A DNA stretch of 64,000 nucleotides from Phycisphaerales bacterium. Its GTDB lineage: Bacteria; Planctomycetota; Phycisphaerae; Sedimentisphaerales; Anaerobacaceae. This document shows positions 36,935-47,500 of the stretch, piece by piece. A program made the position numbers and the translations under genes. Position 1 is the first letter of the stretch. The number at the start of each line of letters is the position of its first letter. The DNA is taken from the NCBI GenBank assembly GCA_003141315.1, contig PLLP01000002.1, positions 186,001 to 250,000 on the forward strand, given 5' to 3'. The notes beneath the pieces are model-generated. The model was not told where the DNA came from and ran no database searches. It worked only from the letters and a program-made list of their open reading frames with translations.

Positions 36935-37438
36935 ATGCAGAAGAAATACGTAAGGGCGATGTTCCCCGGTTCGTTCGACCCGATAACCAACGGCCATCTC
37001 GATGTAATCGGGCGTGGAAGGTTGCTGTTTGATGAGCTGATTATTGCCGTCGGCAAAAGCCCGATTAAAAACGCACTTTTTGCGCCCGAAGAACGCGTCG
37101 AAATGATAAAGGAAATCCTCGCCGATACCCCGCGTGTCCAGGTGGAAACCTTCGACGGCTTGATGGTCGATTTCGCCCGCCGGAAAAAAGCCGACGTTAT
37201 TCTTCGCGGCATCAGGAGCCTTACTGATTTCCAGTACGAATTCAGCCTTGCTATGACAAACCGCGCAGTGGCGGGCATCGACACCGTATTTATTATGGCA
37301 AGCGCAGAATATGGTTTTACAAGCTCAACGCTTATCCGCGAAGTCGCATCGCTTGGCGGCGACGTCTCAAATCTTATTCCGAAGATAGTTTATCACCGGC
37401 TTATGGAACGGTTCGCAAAACTGAAAAAAAATAGTTAG
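36935..37438 (+). CDS. coaD: Phosphopantetheine adenylyltransferase (CoaD)
   Basis: CoaD adenylates 4'-phosphopantetheine to dephospho-CoA. It has 167 residues with FPGSFDPITNGHLDVI (nucleotide binding HxGH-type motif), the GLMVDFARRKKADVILRGIR block and the C-terminal STLIREVA (ISSTxxR-type) motif. Length is typical. It lies close upstream (34 bases) of the PTPS-family gene, and both are on the plus strand, but with no obvious metabolic link. Confidence 0.96.
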   Translation: MQKKYVRAMFPGSFDPITNGHLDVIGRGRLLFDELIIAVGKSPIKNALFAPEERVEMIKEILADTPRVQVETFDGLMVDFARRKKADVILRGIRSLTDFQYEFSLAMTNRAVAGIDTVFIMASAEYGFTSSTLIREVASLGGDVSNLIPKIVYHRLMERFAKLKKNS

Positions 37439-37472
37439 GCAACCGTAATTTTGCGACAGTTGGAGATGTATA

Positions 37473-37844
37473 TTGTTCACTATCAGCGTTCAGACATCGT
37501 TTTGGGCTTCTCATCAGCTAAAGCTGCCCGGCGGCCAAAAAGAAGATATCCACTCTCACAACTGGCTCGTCGAGGCGCGGGTTTCCTCCGAACAGCTCAA
37601 TAAAACGGGCGTTGTCTTCGACTTTAACAAACTAAAAGCCATCCTTGCCGGCATAACAGATTCACTTGCCGGCAGCGGGCTCGAAGATAGCCCAGCCTTC
37701 GGGCAAAATAATCCGTCAGCGGAATTAATCGCACAATATATATACCAAACAATCGAAAAAAAATTGCCCGCCGAAATATTACTCGATTCGGTGACGGTCA
37801 CGGAAGAACCCGGCTGTTGTGCCTGCTTCAAAAAAACGAAGTAA
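37473..37844 (+). CDS. 6-pyruvoyl-tetrahydropterin synthase family protein, possibly PTPS-III
   Basis: A 123-residue T-fold protein (COG0720). The zinc-binding histidines are in FWASHQ and in IHSHNW (usually HGH). Classical QueD/PTPS-II has a catalytic Cys four residues before the first His of HGH. Here that position is Lys and the sequence is EDIHSH, which fits the ExxH(G)H pattern recalled for PTPS-III, a group that replaces the FolB step in folate synthesis. The final VTVTEEPGC holds the expected Glu. The TTG start at 37473 follows GGAG by 7 bases. Confidence 0.75.
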   Translation: MFTISVQTSFWASHQLKLPGGQKEDIHSHNWLVEARVSSEQLNKTGVVFDFNKLKAILAGITDSLAGSGLEDSPAFGQNNPSAELIAQYIYQTIEKKLPAEILLDSVTVTEEPGCCACFKKTK

Positions 37845-37980
37845 TCCTGCGAAAAAACGGCTCTCTATACTCGCCCCTCGTGCAAAAAGGTCGATAAACC
37901 GCAATTCCTGCTCGCCGGCATTGACATTGCGGATTGCTTTACCTTATAATAAACAACAACCGGCATCGCGGGGTCGAAGA

Positions 37981-38000
37981 TCCGCCGTTCTTTTGGCGGA
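37981..38000. repeat. Mini-palindrome upstream of mcsA
   Basis: TCCGCCGTTCTTTTGGCGGA, perfect 6-bp arms around an 8-base loop. Apart from it I see no gene in 37845-38071. Confidence 0.5.
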
Positions 38001-38071
38001 TTGAAACCCTGCACACTGCGGGATAAAAATTATTCTGCATCGCCGGGCTACTTTACGAAAAGGATTTTTTT

Positions 38072-38584
38072 ATGCAGTGCCAAATCTGCAATGATAATGA
38101 GGCTACCATTCACCTTACCGAAATCAGCGGCGGGGTACGCACCGAGATGCACCTTTGCGAATACTGCGCAGCCCAGCAGGGCATCGCCGTCACAAAGAGC
38201 CAGATACCCATCAATGACCTACTAAGCAGCCTGCTCGCATCCGCCCCGCAATCCGAGGCCGACGCTTCCGCGGAAAAAGACCTCAAGTGTCCCAAGTGCG
38301 GCTTTACGCTCGACCAGCTCCGAAATGAAGCGCTCATGGGCTGCCCTTATGATTACCAGCTTTTCGAAAAATCGCTCCTGCCGCTTATCGAAAGCACACA
38401 CGATGGAAAATCGGTTCATTGCGGGAAGGTGCCCTCGAAAATTCCTAAAGACACGAAAACACATATCGAGCTGCTTACTCTCAGAGAGCAGCTTCGGCAG
38501 GCTGTCGGCAGCGAAGATTATGAGCTGGCTGCCAAACTCCGCGATAAAATTACCGAGCGGGAAAAACCCAGTGATAAACCATAA
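38072..38584 (+). CDS. mcsA: McsA-like zinc protein, activator of McsB
   Basis: A 170-residue protein with two CxxC zinc fingers (CQIC...CEYC at residues 3-29; CPKC...CPYD around 73-92) and a C-terminal UVR helical motif (LREQLRQAVGSEDYELAAKLRDKI). This is the domain order of McsA, which activates the arginine kinase McsB. AAAAGGA lies 8 bases before the ATG. mcsB starts 18 bases after the stop. The regulator CtsR and chaperone ClpC, found with these genes in Firmicutes, are absent from the window. Confidence 0.88.
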   Translation: MQCQICNDNEATIHLTEISGGVRTEMHLCEYCAAQQGIAVTKSQIPINDLLSSLLASAPQSEADASAEKDLKCPKCGFTLDQLRNEALMGCPYDYQLFEKSLLPLIESTHDGKSVHCGKVPSKIPKDTKTHIELLTLREQLRQAVGSEDYELAAKLRDKITEREKPSDKP

Positions 38585-38602
38585 ACCCTAACCCCTAAAA
38601 TT

Positions 38603-39718
38603 ATGAAACTAACCGATATCAGCAGCGACATAAACGAATGGTTCAGCGGTAAAGGGCCTCTATCCGACATAGTGATATCCTCGCGCATCAGGCTGGCGAG
38701 GAATCTTGCGGACAGAAAATTCGTGAGCCATTGCTCCGACCAGGAAAAAACCGAAATACTCGATATTCTGAAACCCGTTATTACATCCCTCGACCTCGGC
38801 GACAACCTGTTTTATTTTAGCGTCGCCGATGCCCCCGAAATCGAACGGCATTTTCTTGTCGAGCGGAATCTCATAAGCCGGCATCACGCCTTCGGCAAAG
38901 GCCCGAGAGGCGCCTGCATCGCGAGCAAAGAATCTTTCTCCGCTATGATTAACGAAGAAGACCACCTCCGCATTCAGGTAATCAAAAGCGGCCTGCAGCT
39001 GGCTGACTGTGCAAAACAGATTAACCACATCGACGACCTGATTGAGCAGAAGGTCGATTACGCTTTCAGTTCCCGACTCGGCTATCTCACCGCCTGCCCG
39101 ACAAATCTTGGCACAGGCATACGCGTATCTGTTATGCTGCACCTGCCGGCTCTCAAGATGGCAAATCAGACGGAAAAATTTCTCAACGCCGCACGTGATA
39201 TGAACCTTGCCATCCGCGGGCTTTTCGGCGAAGGCACCGACGCCGCCGGCGATTTTTATCAGCTCTCAAACCAGGTCTCGCTTGGCATATCGGAGGAGCA
39301 AATCGTTTCCACCTTTGAAAATAAAATCATCCCCGAAATTGTCGATTATGAAATTGCGGCAAGAAGATACCTGCTCAGCGAAAACAGCGATAATCTCGAC
39401 GACAGGATTTCCCGTGCAACCGCTGTCCTTAAAAACGCCCGCCTCATCAGTTCGCACGAGGCACTGCATTTATTGAGTCATCTCCGGCTCGGCATAAATA
39501 TGCATGAAACTCTCGGTGCCTCGACGCCTGCGATTGAGCAGCTTTGTAATCTCAAGGATAACACTGCCGCCGCCGAGAAAATTTCCGTCAGAACAATCAA
39601 CCGCCTCTTTATGCTTACCCTGCCCGCCCATTTGCAGCTCAATTACGGCAAACCTCTCGACCCGACTCACCGCGACGCCCTCCGCGCCCAGATTATCCGC
39701 ACCGCCCTAAGCCAGTAG
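38603..39718 (+). CDS. mcsB: Protein arginine kinase McsB
   Basis: McsB phosphorylates arginine residues in proteins, marking them for ClpCP degradation in Firmicutes. The 371 residues show the phosphagen-kinase fold: [15 protein letters not shown] at the start of the catalytic domain, [14 protein letters not shown]-type nucleotide loop, and [20 protein letters not shown] with the conserved catalytic cysteine. Upstream mcsA is its activator. The final 12 bases overlap the 3' end of folD on the other strand. Confidence 0.93.
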   Translation: MKLTDISSDINEWFSGKGPLSDIVISSRIRLARNLADRKFVSHCSDQEKTEILDILKPVITSLDLGDNLFYFSVADAPEIERHFLVERNLISRHHAFGKGPRGACIASKESFSAMINEEDHLRIQVIKSGLQLADCAKQINHIDDLIEQKVDYAFSSRLGYLTACPTNLGTGIRVSVMLHLPALKMANQTEKFLNAARDMNLAIRGLFGEGTDAAGDFYQLSNQVSLGISEEQIVSTFENKIIPEIVDYEIAARRYLLSENSDNLDDRISRATAVLKNARLISSHEALHLLSHLRLGINMHETLGASTPAIEQLCNLKDNTAAAEKISVRTINRLFMLTLPAHLQLNYGKPLDPTHRDALRAQIIRTALSQ

Positions 39719-40597
39719 GCCAGCGCTTCTTTTTGCAGCTTTAACGGTATTACACAAGAGCATCGTTATCGTCATAGGGCCGACGCCGCCCGGCACAGGC
39801 GTAATCAGGCCTGCCTTTTCCTTAACCTGTTCGAAATCCACGTCGCCGACCAACCTGAAGCCCGCCTTTTTGGTTTTATCTTCGATGCGATTAACGCCCA
39901 CGTCAATAACCGCCGCTCCATCTTTAACCATATCAGCCGTTATTGTTTTTGCCCTGCCCGCCGCCACTATGAGAATATCTGCCCTGCGGGTGTGCTTTGC
40001 GAGGTCTTTGGTGTGGGTATGACAAACCGTGACGGTTGCATTACCCAGCTTCGATTTTTGAATCAGCATATTCGCGAGCGGTTTGCCTACTATGTTGCTC
40101 CTGCCGACAATGACGACATCTGCGCCGTCAATTTTGACGCCGCTTCGCAGAAGAAGCTCGATAACGCCGTGCGGCGTGCAGGGCAAAAATGTATCCTCGC
40201 CCGCCACCATTTTGCCGACGCTAACGGGGTGAATTCCATCCACGTCCTTGTCGGGTCTTATCGTAAATAAAATCTCCTGCTCTTTTAAATAAGGCGGCAG
40301 CGGCAGCTGAACAAGTATGCCGTGAATCCGCTTATCATTATTAAATTTCTCAATCAGCCTGAGCAGTTTTTCGCGACCTGTATCGGCAGGCAGCCTGGTA
40401 TCGTCTGAGTATATGCCGGTTTCCTGACAGGCCTTGTGCTTACCCGTCACATACGAAACCGATGCGGGGTCGTTGCCAGCCAGGATAACCGCAAGCCCCG
40501 GCACAATCCCCTTCTGTTTCAATTTTTCCACTTCCGCTTTCAGTTCACTGCGCATCTGTGCGGCAATCTGTTTGCCATCAATAATCACAGCAGCCAT
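39707..40597 (-). CDS. folD: Methylenetetrahydrofolate dehydrogenase/cyclohydrolase (FolD)
   Basis: FolD interconverts 5,10-methylene-, 5,10-methenyl- and 10-formyl-tetrahydrofolate using NADP. Its 296 residues have the YVTGKHKAC catalytic block (YxxxK), the QLPLP motif, GRSNIVGKP (NADP binding), and PGGVGPMTI near the end. Length is normal. Folate metabolism is also served by Fmt downstream and possibly the PTPS-family protein. Confidence 0.96.
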   Translation of the reverse strand: MAAVIIDGKQIAAQMRSELKAEVEKLKQKGIVPGLAVILAGNDPASVSYVTGKHKACQETGIYSDDTRLPADTGREKLLRLIEKFNNDKRIHGILVQLPLPPYLKEQEILFTIRPDKDVDGIHPVSVGKMVAGEDTFLPCTPHGVIELLLRSGVKIDGADVVIVGRSNIVGKPLANMLIQKSKLGNATVTVCHTHTKDLAKHTRRADILIVAAGRAKTITADMVKDGAAVIDVGVNRIEDKTKKAGFRLVGDVDFEQVKEKAGLITPVPGGVGPMTITMLLCNTVKAAKRSAGLLA

Positions 40598-40873
40598 TTC
40601 CGTTCCCTTTCACATATTTTTTACCCTTTCTTTCATCATAACAGCCGGTGACTTTTTTGTCAGCAGAAACCTTAAAATTGTCAAGTCCGATATACAAGCG
40701 TCCTGCGTCAGATTTTTAGACCGATAACATTTTTCAAAGCGATGTTTCCTATACTTTAACCGGCCTGCAAGTAAGTCTTAAAGTCGGGTGCATAATATCT
40801 CGACAAACCAGAGGAAAGTCGGCTGTTCCGTATGTCGGGGCGCGTGGAAAGATAAGTGTAAAGGACAACAAAA

Positions 40874-41839
40874 ATTTCAAAGTTAAGATTCAAAATCTCA
40901 AATCTGTTTATACCCGTAATCGCGGTACTGCTTTGCAGCGGCCAGGCCTTCGCTGCGCCGGCGATGCAGGAAAAAATTTCGTCCTGCAAAACTTACAGGA
41001 TTATGGCAAGAGCCTATATGGCTTACGGCGAATACAACAAGGCGTTGCCGCTCGCGGAGAAGGCCATCACAGCCGCTCGCCAGCTCAGGCTTAACGGGGA
41101 TTCTGTTGAGGAATTGACGAATTGCCTCGGCGACCTCGCATACATTTATACCAATCTCGGCAGATTCGCCGACGCAGAGCAGCTCTGCAGGTTGTGTATT
41201 TGTCTCCAGCAGGAAATTTATTACGACAGGCACCCCTACATCGCCTATTCGCTGCGGACTCTCGCTGAAATCCATAAAAGACAGGGCAGGTTTTCGGATG
41301 CACAAGGCGAGCTTTTGCAGGCAATCGATATTATGCTCGAATCGCACCCTGCGGATGATGCGGTGATTGCCCCGTTCCAGGTCGATTTTGCAAGGCTGCT
41401 CGTCGCCGGGGGCAACCTTACAGAGGCTGAACGATACTACGACGGCGCCGTAAAACAAATCAACCAGACCTTTGGCCCGGAACACCTTTATTCGGCAACC
41501 GTTCTCGGCGGCCTTGCCGAACTTTATACTCTGCAGAACCGTTACACTGAGGCCGAGCCGCTGATTAATAAATCGCAGGCTATCCAGGAAAAATTTTACG
41601 GGCACGACAGCTGTCTTATTACAGGCCTCTGGCTTACAAAGGCCAGAATCTGTTTTGCGAAGGGAAGGGCGGGCGAAGCCGACAACCTTATTGAGAAGGC
41701 TCGAAACGCCATCCGGAAAACCGGCAATACGACAGAACTTGCCGGCCTTGAACAGATAGTCTCTATTATCCGCCAGACTAAACCCGAAACTGCCAGCCTT
41801 ACGCCAATCCAGGCACGGCGTGATAACGCCTCAACATAA
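40874..41839 (+). CDS. Secreted TPR protein with a non-canonical ATT start
   Basis: From the ATG at 40964 this is a 291-residue tetratricopeptide protein (four or five repeats, for example LGDLAYIYTNLGRFADAEQL and LAELYTLQNRYTEAEPLINK). The frame continues 5' to a stop at 40859 with no ATG, GTG or TTG, and the added residues form a good signal peptide (SKLRFKISN, then LFIPVIAVLLCSGQAFA-AP). AAGGA at 40861-40865 sits 8 bases before an ATT at 40874, so I place the start there (about 321 aa). Starting at 40964 would lose the signal. The 5' end overlaps TTTCAAAGTTAAGATTCAAAATC-like word repeats, which may have replaced a standard start. Confidence 0.6.
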   Translation: MSKLRFKISNLFIPVIAVLLCSGQAFAAPAMQEKISSCKTYRIMARAYMAYGEYNKALPLAEKAITAARQLRLNGDSVEELTNCLGDLAYIYTNLGRFADAEQLCRLCICLQQEIYYDRHPYIAYSLRTLAEIHKRQGRFSDAQGELLQAIDIMLESHPADDAVIAPFQVDFARLLVAGGNLTEAERYYDGAVKQINQTFGPEHLYSATVLGGLAELYTLQNRYTEAEPLINKSQAIQEKFYGHDSCLITGLWLTKARICFAKGRAGEADNLIEKARNAIRKTGNTTELAGLEQIVSIIRQTKPETASLTPIQARRDNAST

Positions 41840-42235
41840 ACCCCATCAGCTTTAAGCGGTAATCCCAAATTTAACCCTGATTTAATCGGAATAGAAGTCT
41901 GCCGCATTCTCCAGATTTTTTTGGACAATTTCACACCAAAATATTGGTAAATAGCGTTCAATCCCGGCGTAAAAAACTGCAAAAAATCATTTTACTTTAT
42001 CACCTTTTTAGGAGATAATACTGCTGATGGAAAATTAATCGCAAAGGATATGCGTATGGCACGAATTTATCGTTTTGGGCAGGCAGCCACCATTTGTTAT
42101 AGCATTGACCCTTTTAAAAAACTGCCGCAGATTCCTTAAGCACATTTTAAGTCCTAAAATAACCTTATTATCGACCGCAAGAAGTAATACGAGCCTGTTA
42201 AGTTAGTCAAATTTGGCAATCTGGGTAGTTTGTTA
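41840..42235. other. Gap before the two-partner secretion promoter
   Basis: AT-rich, with no long coding frame. A 27-codon frame with a reasonable ribosome site (42056-42139, MARIYRFGQAATIC...) is too short to call. No further structure seen. Confidence 0.4.
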
Positions 42236-42264
42236 TTGACACAAAGGCCTGTTTTTTGATAAAT
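42236..42264 (+). promoter_or_regulatory. Promoter of the two-partner secretion genes
   Basis: A perfect TTGACA (42236-42241) and GATAAAT (42258-42264) at 16-17 bases. The leader to the tpsB start is about 215 nt and holds a CTCTAACAGGG word and GC-rich hairpin sequence (42421-42450). Confidence 0.65.
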
Positions 42265-42486
42265 TATTGATAAACCATTGTTTAGAGGAAGCTACAGATT
42301 TTAATCGGCCCCGATTCATCGGGATTCTCTAACAGGGTGAAACTATTAGGCCAACAATCATGGGCAGATGTTATTAAACATCTTTGCCGGCAGGGGATTT
42401 TGGGGCACTTTCGGAAATGGCTGCTCGCCTGGGCGGAGCCCGGCAGGCGGATAAACATAATTAAAAAGTTCAAGGAGAATTGTGTT

Positions 42487-44442
42487 ATGAATAAAATGGC
42501 AGGGACAATTTGTTCTATCATCGTCTCATTGGTTCTTATATCGGCAGTATGTGCAGTGGCTATCGCTTCGGCGCCCGCAAGTAATGAAGCCGGTCAGACG
42601 CTGATAGAAAAAAAGGCCGGCGAAACTGAGAAGATGAAAGAGATGAAGGATGCGGCGGATGCAGCAAAGAGAAAGGCTATCGAAGACGAAAGGATGCTTG
42701 CCGCTGAAAAGAAAAAGGCAAAGCAGCTTTCCGTTATAAATAAACTCAACCTGCCGGAAGATACGACAGCGAAACTCTCTGTGAAGGAAATCCAAATCAG
42801 CGGCAATACGCTGCTTACAGCTAATGACCTGATTGCGGATATGCCGCTTGTTTTTAACGCATCGAATAGTGCGCTATCCAAGGCATCGCCGCAGGACCTT
42901 TACGACCTGCGGACTATTAACGAGATTCTCACGCTGCCCGGCCAAAGGCGGGAGGTTTCCGTGAGGACAATCCAGGGATTTATTCAATACATACTTTCGG
43001 CATACCAGGACAGGAACTATGGCGGCGTGTATGTGTATGTGCCGAAGCAGGCGCTTCTTAACGGGACGAAACTGGCTGACGAAATTCTTCCGGTTAAGGT
43101 AATCGAGACAACCGTTTCAACGCTGCGTATAACAGCCTACGATGTAAATCAGGCGCAGCGTGAGCAGCCGATACTGAAGAGGAGCGTTATCGAACAGTGG
43201 TCGCCGGTAAAACCCGGAACGACGCTCAATAAAAAGAAGCTCGACCATTTTGTCAACCTGCTCAACCTCAACCCCGATAGATATATCTCGGCAACAATTT
43301 CGAAAGGCACGGAGCCGAATTCATTAGCAGTCGGCTATGATGTTTATGAAACCAGCCCCTGGCATACATATATACAGGTAGATAATTCAGGCACGTCGGA
43401 CAGGCGTTACAAACCGAGGCTCGGACTAATCAACACTGACCTTACAGGCCGCGATGACCGCCTTACGCTTATGGCACAGATTGCACCTGAGAAGGGCTTC
43501 GAAGATAACTACGCTGTCTATGGAAGCTATGATGTGCCGCTGTGGACGCCGCGGCTTCGCCTTACGGCCTTCGGCGGCAGGAGCGAATTCGAGACGCTTG
43601 CGCCGGGCGATATAAGCTTTCTCGGTCACGGCTATTTTTATGGCAGTATGCTTCGGCTGAACGTGTTCGAGCACAGAAACTGGTTCGTTGACCTTACGGG
43701 GTCGCTGAGCAAAGAAGAAAGTAAAATCACATCGTCTATTTTCTCATCCTTCTTCGGCTCGGACATCAGCTGGCTGCTGTGGTCGGCAGGAGTGGAAATT
43801 CATCACAGAGACGATATGTCGCAAAGCAATATTTCATTTAATCAATATTCGAGCATGGGTGAATCCGACAAAGCCGAATTCGATAAGTCGCGCACCGGCG
43901 CAAAGCCCGGGTTCAGGATTTATGATTTCTCCGCTGCTCACAGCCAATTCATTGATTCTTACAAGGTCAACCGCATAAGCGGATCGCTGCGGTGGATTGG
44001 TTCCAACGAGAGGCTTGTGCCTGCAAAGATGACAACCTTCGGTGGGATGTACACTGTAAGGGGATACAAGGAAGATGAGATAGTCGCCGATGGCGGCATG
44101 CTGTTTTCTCTTCAATATGAATACGACCTGGTGAAGCGAAGTGAAAGAGAACAGCGGAAGGTGAGTTTGGATGCTAACGCACCTATTCAACCTGAAAAGG
44201 GAAAGGCGTGGCTGAAGAGACTTGCGCCTTTGTGCTTTATCGATGGCGGACAGGCAAGAATAAAAGACCCGATGGTTGGCGAAAAAGATAACGAGAGCCT
44301 GCTGTCGGTTGGTATCGGTCTTACAGCGGAAGTGACGGACCACTATCAGGCGGCGGTTTACGCGGGCTGGCCTTTGAAGGATGCGGGCCCGACTGAAAAA
44401 GGAAAGCCGAGATTGAATTTCAGCGTTGCCGCAAAATGGTAA
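42487..44442 (+). CDS. Two-partner secretion outer-membrane transporter (TpsB, FhaC/ShlB family)
   Basis: A 651-residue Omp85-superfamily pore that exports the protein encoded next. The start at 42487 is chosen because AAGGAG lies 8 bases upstream and the N-terminus is a signal peptide (MNKMAGTICSIIVSLVLISA); an earlier ATG at 42337 is unlikely. A charged helical linker (about 40-80) precedes two POTRA domains (SVKEIQISGNTLLTANDL, then ITAYDVNQAQREQPIL). The 16-strand barrel contains the GGMYTVRGYKED motif (VRGY at about 524-527), the conserved tip of loop 6. These systems are uncommon outside Proteobacteria. Confidence 0.88.
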   Translation: MNKMAGTICSIIVSLVLISAVCAVAIASAPASNEAGQTLIEKKAGETEKMKEMKDAADAAKRKAIEDERMLAAEKKKAKQLSVINKLNLPEDTTAKLSVKEIQISGNTLLTANDLIADMPLVFNASNSALSKASPQDLYDLRTINEILTLPGQRREVSVRTIQGFIQYILSAYQDRNYGGVYVYVPKQALLNGTKLADEILPVKVIETTVSTLRITAYDVNQAQREQPILKRSVIEQWSPVKPGTTLNKKKLDHFVNLLNLNPDRYISATISKGTEPNSLAVGYDVYETSPWHTYIQVDNSGTSDRRYKPRLGLINTDLTGRDDRLTLMAQIAPEKGFEDNYAVYGSYDVPLWTPRLRLTAFGGRSEFETLAPGDISFLGHGYFYGSMLRLNVFEHRNWFVDLTGSLSKEESKITSSIFSSFFGSDISWLLWSAGVEIHHRDDMSQSNISFNQYSSMGESDKAEFDKSRTGAKPGFRIYDFSAAHSQFIDSYKVNRISGSLRWIGSNERLVPAKMTTFGGMYTVRGYKEDEIVADGGMLFSLQYEYDLVKRSEREQRKVSLDANAPIQPEKGKAWLKRLAPLCFIDGGQARIKDPMVGEKDNESLLSVGIGLTAEVTDHYQAAVYAGWPLKDAGPTEKGKPRLNFSVAAKW

Positions 44443-44446
44443 AGAA

Positions 44447-44480
44447 CCCCTGCGTTTAACAGCGTGAGCTGTCGCAGGGG
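44447..44480. other. Hairpin between tpsB and tpsA
   Basis: CCCCTGCG pairs with CGCAGGGG around an inner ACAGC-gtga-GCTGT stem, with no T tract after it. It may act as a partial terminator or stabiliser setting the ratio of the two proteins. Confidence 0.5.
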
Positions 44481-44547
44481 ATAAAAGATAAAAGGTTCGT
44501 AAGCAATAGGTTTGGTATAGAAGGTATTTGATATAAGGGGAATGATG

Positions 44548-47500
44548 ATGAAAAGAGTAAGAAAATTTTCTAACAAGTATTATATCAGGCAAATTATGGC
44601 CTGCTTTCTGGCGACATGCATGTTCTTTGGCCCGTCAGTCTATGCGGGGCCTGAGGGCGCGAGCGTGGTGCAGGGGCCTGTGACATTCCAGCAGGTGGGT
44701 AATACCTGGAATATCACCCAGAATACCGGCAGTGCTATTGTCAATTACAGCAAATTCAATGTCGGCAGCTCAGAGGTCATCAACTTTTTGCACAATAACC
44801 CGGGCTTTACCGATTTTGCGATACTGAACCGGATTCTATCTTCAAATCCGACCAGCCTGAACGGGACGATAAACTCGCAGGGGCGCGTCTGGTTTGTTAA
44901 TCCTGCCGGTGTTCTTTTTGGGGGCAATGCGAGGATTAACGTTGCACAGCTGGTGGCGAGCGGCCTGAACATCTCCGACAGTGATTTTATCAACAAAAAT
45001 TACAAATTCGAGAGCGGCTGTTTTTCGCACTCTTTGAAAGTTAAAGACAGATGGGGTCACTGGCAATGGGTTGAAGACACGTATAATTTTGGCGGTAACG
45101 TTACAGTCAACAGCGGAGCACAGCTTAATGCTGCCCAAATTATGCTCGTAGGCAAAAGCGTATTTAATGACGGCACTCTTACAGCGAGGGATACGGACAG
45201 CACTTACGTAGTTATGGGCGCCGGGGACACGGTGAAATTCTTCCAGCCGGGCAGCGATGTAATTATCGAGGCAGCCAACCCCGCCAGCCGCAAAATCGTA
45301 AATAATGGAAACATTAATACCGATGGCGATGTTCTGCTTGGTGCAGGCGACATCTACACAAAGGCTATCGATAACCTCGACACACTGACGGCAAAATCAC
45401 TGGGCAATATCACCGTTGACGGGGCAATCGATGCCACCGGCGATGTTATGTTTTATGCGGATTATGACCACCAGAACGGCGGCGATTTTCTTTCTACTGC
45501 GGCTGCACCTATTACAAGCGAACTGGGAAATATCGAAATCAGAGGCAATGACGTCGAGATGGGTGCTGCTGTAAATGCAGGCGAAAATCTGACTATTGTC
45601 GGAAGGGACTGCCAGCCCGCAGAAGGAGCGGACTGGGGCAATGTTCATGCGAAAAGCACACTAACGGCAGGCGGCGACATCTCGATTTCAGATACAGGCG
45701 AAAAAGCAGACTGGGTGCCGGGCTATTGGGAATATGTCGGAGGTTCTTCGGAAGGCAACCCCGGCGGCGGAAACGGCAATGGTAATTGGAATGAAGGCAA
45801 CCAGGGCAACGGCTATGGAAACAATAGTTCAGGCAATCAGGGAAACGGCAACGGAGCAGGAATGGCAGGCTGCGGTGACTGGGAGTGGGTGCCGGGTCAT
45901 TGGGAATATAATTATTACCCCGGCACAATTACGCTCGATGGTGATGTGACCGCTGGCGCAAATTTGAAACTTTATAACGATACATACACAACGAATGTTA
46001 CCGGCAACGGCGTGACGCTGAAGGCCGGCAATAATCTGGAGCTGCTTAACAGCGCTGACCCTTATGAAAAGTGCACAATCTTGTCAGGCGAACATTATCT
46101 TGCACTTGTCGCAGGCAACGAAGTTGTCGTCGGACTTGATACGACCATCGGCGTGACGGGCAGTACGTTGTTATTGCATCAGTACCAGCCAATAGATATC
46201 GGAAATTATTCATTTTTCAATCAGTCAGGCACTAATCTATCGCTGATAAGCGACAATGGCGCAGTTTTAGCGGAAACTTCTGACGGCGTCAATGCCGCCG
46301 ACCAGTGGGCATCCATCGGCGCAAAGGCATTCGGCGACATTACACTTTCAGGAAATGGTTCGATAACTCTCGGCGATAACGGTGCCGGTGAATCCGCCTC
46401 GCTGCACTCGACAAACGGAAATATTTCGGTTACATCAGGCGAAAATATCTTTGCCCAGAAAAATATTATTGCAGATACAGGTGATATCACCGTAAAGGCT
46501 GCGAACAGGCTTCAGCTTAATGCCGGTGCATCTGCGGGCAAGAATATATCTTTACTTGCTGACAGCGATTACAGGCTGGGCGACAATCTCGTTGTTGCAG
46601 GTCCGCTTTATGCAGGCGACACAATGAATCTCGAAGGCGCCAACGTATATCTCCACAGCGCAGCGGAATCTGTTGGCGATATGTCGATTTACGCTCATGG
46701 GCTGTATAACGACACCCTGAAACCCGAAGATTATGTTGAAAATCCCGCGGACCTTTTGGGCGGCGGCGATGTCTATGTATATAATACACTAAAATCAGAC
46801 AACGGTAATATCGACATCAAGGCGCAGGAATTCGATTATGTGAACGGTCCGGCAGATTATCCCGATTATCATCAATACGAATTCAATGGAAAAGATTACG
46901 ACCAGACCGGCGATATTCATCTGCTGTATGGCGATGGTAATCCGGCTACCTCCGAGGTCTATGCGGGGCAGGATGTTCTGCTTCATAATGACACAGAAGC
47001 TGCCGCCGGTCTCAAGATTGAGGCGGGCGACGATATTTACGTCGGCGGAGATGATGCTGCTTTCGCAGCTTCTGATGACCCGAAAAATGCTTATGCCTAT
47101 GAATCGATATTCGACCTCGACGGCGACCTCTTCCTGAAAGCCGGCAGCAACGGCACGAGCGGCGGTAACATCACAATAGGAGGCGGCATCTCAACTACAG
47201 GCGACCTCACTATGATTGCAGGCGGCGGCACAGATGTTTCCGGGACGACAGGCTGGAACGAATCGAACATAAAAGTTGTCGGCCCGGTAATCACTTTTGG
47301 AAATTTATATGCGAAGGCAGGAAATAATATCCGGCTCGACGGTCTTGGCCAGCATGGGCAAACGCTTATGGGGGCTTACGCCGCGGGCAATATGCAATTG
47401 CAGGCTTACGGGCGTATTGACGTATTAAACAATGCCGATTTGGTGACCGTGTTCGGCGATATGAGTATTGCGGCAGGCGATAATGACGCCATAATTGGCC

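Noticed and set aside
37819-38004. A 61-codon frame after the PTPS gene
   Set aside because: Low-complexity basic sequence, no Shine-Dalgarno signal, overlaps the PTPS stop.
40808-40840. AGAGGAAAGTC, resembling a conserved RNase P RNA motif
   Set aside because: No other RNase P elements occur around it and the available space before the TPR gene is too small.
42056-42139. A 27-codon frame with a plausible ribosome site
   Set aside because: Too short, no conserved or structural features and no linked promoter or terminator.
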